Shown here: one piece after another, positions 61,004 to 64,000 of the stretch
Numbering within the stretch: the stretch's first letter is position 1
Layout of the letters: every line of letters starts with the position of its first letter
DNA from: Fistularia commersonii
Lineage: Eukaryota; Chordata; Actinopteri; Syngnathiformes; Fistulariidae
Direction of reading: 5' to 3'
DNA: 64,000 bases
NCBI GenBank assembly: GCA_037954325.1
Contig: JBBMNZ010000003.1
Coordinates: forward strand, 24,122,392 to 24,186,391
Program-made: the position numbers and the translations under genes
The notes under the pieces: generated by a model
What the model saw: only the letters and a program-made list of their open reading frames with translations
The model's database searches: none
What the model was told of the DNA's origin: nothing

Positions 61004-63720
61004 ATGGCTGCCCTGAATCATCTCACCGCGGCGTGCCGGAAGAATCCGCTCGGCGACCGGTTCCGCCAACAGCTGCTCCTTCTCACCCTGCGGAGCTTGC
61101 ACAAGTCTGCGCCCAGCGAGGCCTTCGGGATCCCCGCCACGGGGGAGGAGACCCTGCCGGAGAGGCTGATCGCGCCGGCGACCGTCGGCGAGAAAGCCAG
61201 CGCCAAGACGCTGAATGAGATGCCCGGCCCCAGCACCGTGGCCAACTTGATCGAGTTCTTCTGGAAGGACGGATTTAGCAGAATCCACGAAATTCAGGTA
61301 ATGGGTAGAACCGATCCCCTCAGAGCCGTGAGGGAGGTTTTGCACGCTCAGGACTAATTTGTCACCAAATGCGTAAAATGGCACAAGCGGTTGCGCAAAG
61401 GCGCACCTGGGGAAAGTTTCCACACCGAGACATCCGGAGTGATAAGGGGTCAGTGGTGAGGAACTGTGCTCAACAAACCGAAATGAGTATTTAATTAACA
61501 GGATAAAAAAAAAAAAAAAAAGTTCCTCGGTCGACCTGCAAGTGGTTGCTTGTTTGTCCCCCGCTGTGCGCACCGAGGCAAGAGAGAACCTGCTGGTAAA
61601 GCTGATCTGAAAACAGCCCATTGTACGCATGGCACTTTTTAAGGAGTGTGTGATTAGGTGTAATTAAAGGCCTTTATTTTGAAAACGCTCACACCTTTAA
61701 CGTGCCACTTACATATTCATTTCTGCTGTTTTTTTTTTTTAATTTGACATTGTTTGTGGCAAAAGAGGTGAAATTAAAGGCCTTTATTTTGAAAACGCTC
61801 ACACCTTTAACGTGCCACTTACATATTCATTTCTGCTGTTTTTTTTTTTAATTTGACATTGTTTGTGGCAAAAGAGGTGAAATTAAAGGCCTTTATTTTG
61901 AAAACGCTCACACCTTTAACATGCCGCTTACATTTTCATTTCTGCTGTTTTTTTTTTAAATTTGACATTGTTTGTGGCAAAAGAGGTGAAATTAAAGGCC
62001 TTTATTTTCAAAACGCTCACACCTTTAACACGCCGCTTACATTTTCATTTCTGCTGTTTTTTTTTTTTCATTTGACATTGTTAGCGGCAAAAGAGGTGAA
62101 ATTAAAGGACTTTATTTTGAAAACACTCACACCTTTAACATGCCGCTTAGATTTTCATTTCTGCTGTTTTTTTTTTTAAATTTGACACTATTGTTAGTGG
62201 TGAAGGAGGTGAAATAAAACAGCAGATTAAACGGCCTTTTCTTTGGTAGATGGAGCACAGGAAGAAGTACGGGAAAATTTTCAAGTCCCGTTTCGGGCCC
62301 CAGCTGGTGGTCTCGGTGGCCGACCGGGACCTGGTGGCCCAGGTGCTGCGGGCCGAAGGCGTGGCCCCGCAGAGAGCCAACATGGAGTCGTGGAAGGAGT
62401 ACAGGGACATGAGGGGTCGATCCACCGGCCTCATTTCGGCGTGAGTGCCCGTCGGCCTTACCGGGTAACGTCGGGGTGGTGCCGAAAAGGTCATCTCCTC
62501 TCCTGTTCCTTCACCAGGGAGGGAGAACATTGGCTGAACATGAGGAGCGTCCTCCGGCAGCTCATCATGCGGCCGCGGGACGTGGCGGTGTTCTCCGACG
62601 ACGTCAACAAGGTGGTGGACGACCTGATCAGGAGAGTCGGCGAGCTGCGCGGGGAGGTTGACGGGACGACCGTCCTCAACGTGAACGACCTCTTTTTCAA
62701 GTACGCCATGGAAGGTCGGTAGAGATCCGAGAAGAACCGTTGCCGGAACGGGAGTTTTATTCGGGGGAAAGCGATTGCGAAGTCCTCCCCTGTCTTTTGC
62801 GTCCTAAGGTATGGCCGCCATTCTGTACGAGTGCCGTCTGGGCTGCCTGGAGAACCAGATTCCACAGGAGACTCAGGACTACATCAGCGCTCTGCACCTC
62901 ATGTTCAGCTCCTTCAAGACCACCATGTACGCCGGCGCCATCCCCAAGTGGCTGCGACCCATTATTCCCAAACCGTGGGAGGACTTCTGCTACTCCTGGG
63001 ACGGCCTCTTCAAATTCAGTAGGGGACCAAACAAACAGTTTTCCAAAATTCTTATTTATTCATTTTTTTCCAGGTAGGCTGTTTCTGATGAAATGAAAGT
63101 AATAGAATTTGAAAAAAAAATGCAAATTATCAGTTTTGTGCTGCACTTTAAAAAAAAAGTCAACTTTGCAAGCAGCTGATAACAAAAAAACGATCATGCA
63201 AATACGCTTGCGGTCCAGGAAGGGCCTGCCCGCCGTGGAATGTCCGTTTTGGATTTAAAGTAAGAATGCAATACCGTAAAGAGAGGCTCAAATTCTGGTT
63301 GTTTTTCGGTAGACATGTATTCTTACATCACGAGAAAGGAATGTCTTATTTGCTTATAAATCCCCTCTTCTATACCATGGGATTCTGAGAGTTTGTTACA
63401 TAACTTGTTCTCTCCTTTCTTTCCCGTCTTTCACTTCACTCTGTTGACTCGGCTTCCCGCCTTGCGCCCCCCCTCTTCCCTTCCCTTCCCTTCCCTTCCC
63501 TTCCCTTCCCTCGCCCCTCCATTCATCCCACCTTCTCCTGTGTCCGTCCGATCCCAGGCATTATTCACATTGATAAGCGTCTCGGCGAGATCAAGGCGCA
63601 GCTCCAGCGCGGCGAGGAGGTGAAGGGGGGATTGCTCACACACATGCTCATCGCCAAGGAGATGAGCATGGAGGAGATCTACGCCAATGCAACAGAGATG
63701 TTACTGGCTGGAGTTGACAC

Positions 63721-63721
<1 letters not shown>
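61004..63721 (+). CDS. cyp27c1: cyp27c1: mitochondrial retinol 3,4-desaturase P450, exons 1-5 (3' part off window)
   Basis: Exons 61004-61297, 62250-62440, 62518-62714, 62809-63018, 63558-63721, in phase: 352 residues. The first about 50 residues are basic and Ser/Leu-rich with few acids, fitting a mitochondrial targeting peptide. Then follow MPGPSTVANLIEFFWKDGFS, HRKKYGKIFKSRFGPQLVVS, VLRAEGVAPQRANMESWKEY, GRSTGLISAEGEHWLNMRSV, VNDLFFKYAMEG, TTMYAGAIPKWLRP, DGLFKFSIIHIDKRL and the I-helix start ANATEMLLAGVDT. These match CYP27C1 rather than CYP27A/B. The enzyme converts vitamin A1 to A2 and red-shifts visual pigments in fish. The next exon (second Thr of the I helix onward, ExxR, haem Cys) is beyond the window. 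It lies next to ercc3, as in human. Exon 3 uses a gtcggt donor and exon 5 a donor within (GT)18. Confidence 0.92.
61650..62240 (+). repeat. About 110-bp tandem repeat in cyp27c1 intron 1
   Basis: aattaaagg starts at 61662, 61772, 61881, 61990 and 62100, a spacing of 109-110 bp. Each unit has cctttattttgaaaacgctc, cacctttaac, a poly-T run and atttgacattgtttgtggca. A sixth, degraded unit (gtgaaataaaacagcagatt aaacggcctttt) runs straight into the exon 2 acceptor at 62249. Confidence 0.9.

Positions 63722-63757
<36 letters not shown>
63722..63757. repeat. (GT)18 at the cyp27c1 exon 5 donor
   Basis: Pure GT repeat starting on the first intron base after GAC ACG. The rest of the window (63758-64000) is intron 5 with another (GT)n at about 63859-63883 and no exon. 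Confidence 0.9.
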
Positions 63758-63758
<1 letters not shown>

Positions 63759-64000
63759 TCACAGAAGTGTTGAAGCGTGCATGTAAAGAGGGGGTTTGTG
63801 CAGCAGGGGTGCACCGAATGTGGATTTTTAGAAGGAGGCGGAGGGGTCCGGACTTGCACGTGTGTGTTCGTGTGTGTGTGTGTCTTGAATCAGTGTTAAG
63901 TTTCAAGTGCTGGGTTTCTGGCGCCACATCAGTGCCTGTGTAGCTGTGCCAGCGTCAGGTCAGGGCGGTGAATTGTGGGGTTACACAGTATCCCATTGAT

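Overview
The window is ray-finned fish (teleost) nuclear DNA. It has multi-exon genes with short GT-AG introns, a dense load of fish-type repeats (DANA-like SINEs, hAT, piggyBac and Tc1/mariner-type miniature elements, LINE 3' ends) and many (CA)n tracts. The vertebrate-specific genes can be read exon by exon. I assign no species.

Layout. (1) 73-36331, minus strand: tanc1, a postsynaptic scaffold and STAND-type ATPase. Twenty-two coding exons join in phase, about 1288 residues; the C-terminal TPR part lies beyond base 1. A 14.7 kb intron (13189-27934) is mostly transposon debris. (2) About 36983-38955, plus strand: a short TATA/5'TOP-type transcription unit with no convincing protein. Its introns hold two candidate H/ACA snoRNAs. 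(3) 39443-45628, minus: gtf2f2 (TFIIF beta/RAP30), complete, 250 aa, with an in-frame 60-nt candidate cassette exon. (4) 46569-49554, plus: gpalpp1, complete, 344 aa, divergent from gtf2f2. (5) 51650-58808, plus: ercc3 (XPB helicase of TFIIH), complete, 783 aa in 15 exons. (6) 61004-63721, plus: the first five exons of cyp27c1, a mitochondrial P450 that makes vitamin A2; the haem-binding end is off the window.

Context. gtf2f2 and gpalpp1 are neighbours on human 13q14, ercc3 and cyp27c1 on human 2q14, and tanc1 is on human 2q24, so the window joins two human linkage groups. The snoRNA unit lies convergent to gtf2f2, where human has TPT1, itself the host of SNORA31. No TCTP (TPT1) reading frame is visible here. 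TFIIF beta and XPB both act in RNA polymerase II initiation, but nothing suggests a designed cluster.

The most unusual points are the snoRNA host at the TPT1 position, the gtf2f2 cassette exon, a 73-bp minisatellite with a 219-bp higher-order period, a cyp27c1 5' splice site that is the first repeat of a (GT)18 tract, and several dateable nested transposon insertions. Exon borders come from reading splice sites, phase and similarity to known families; no alignment was run.
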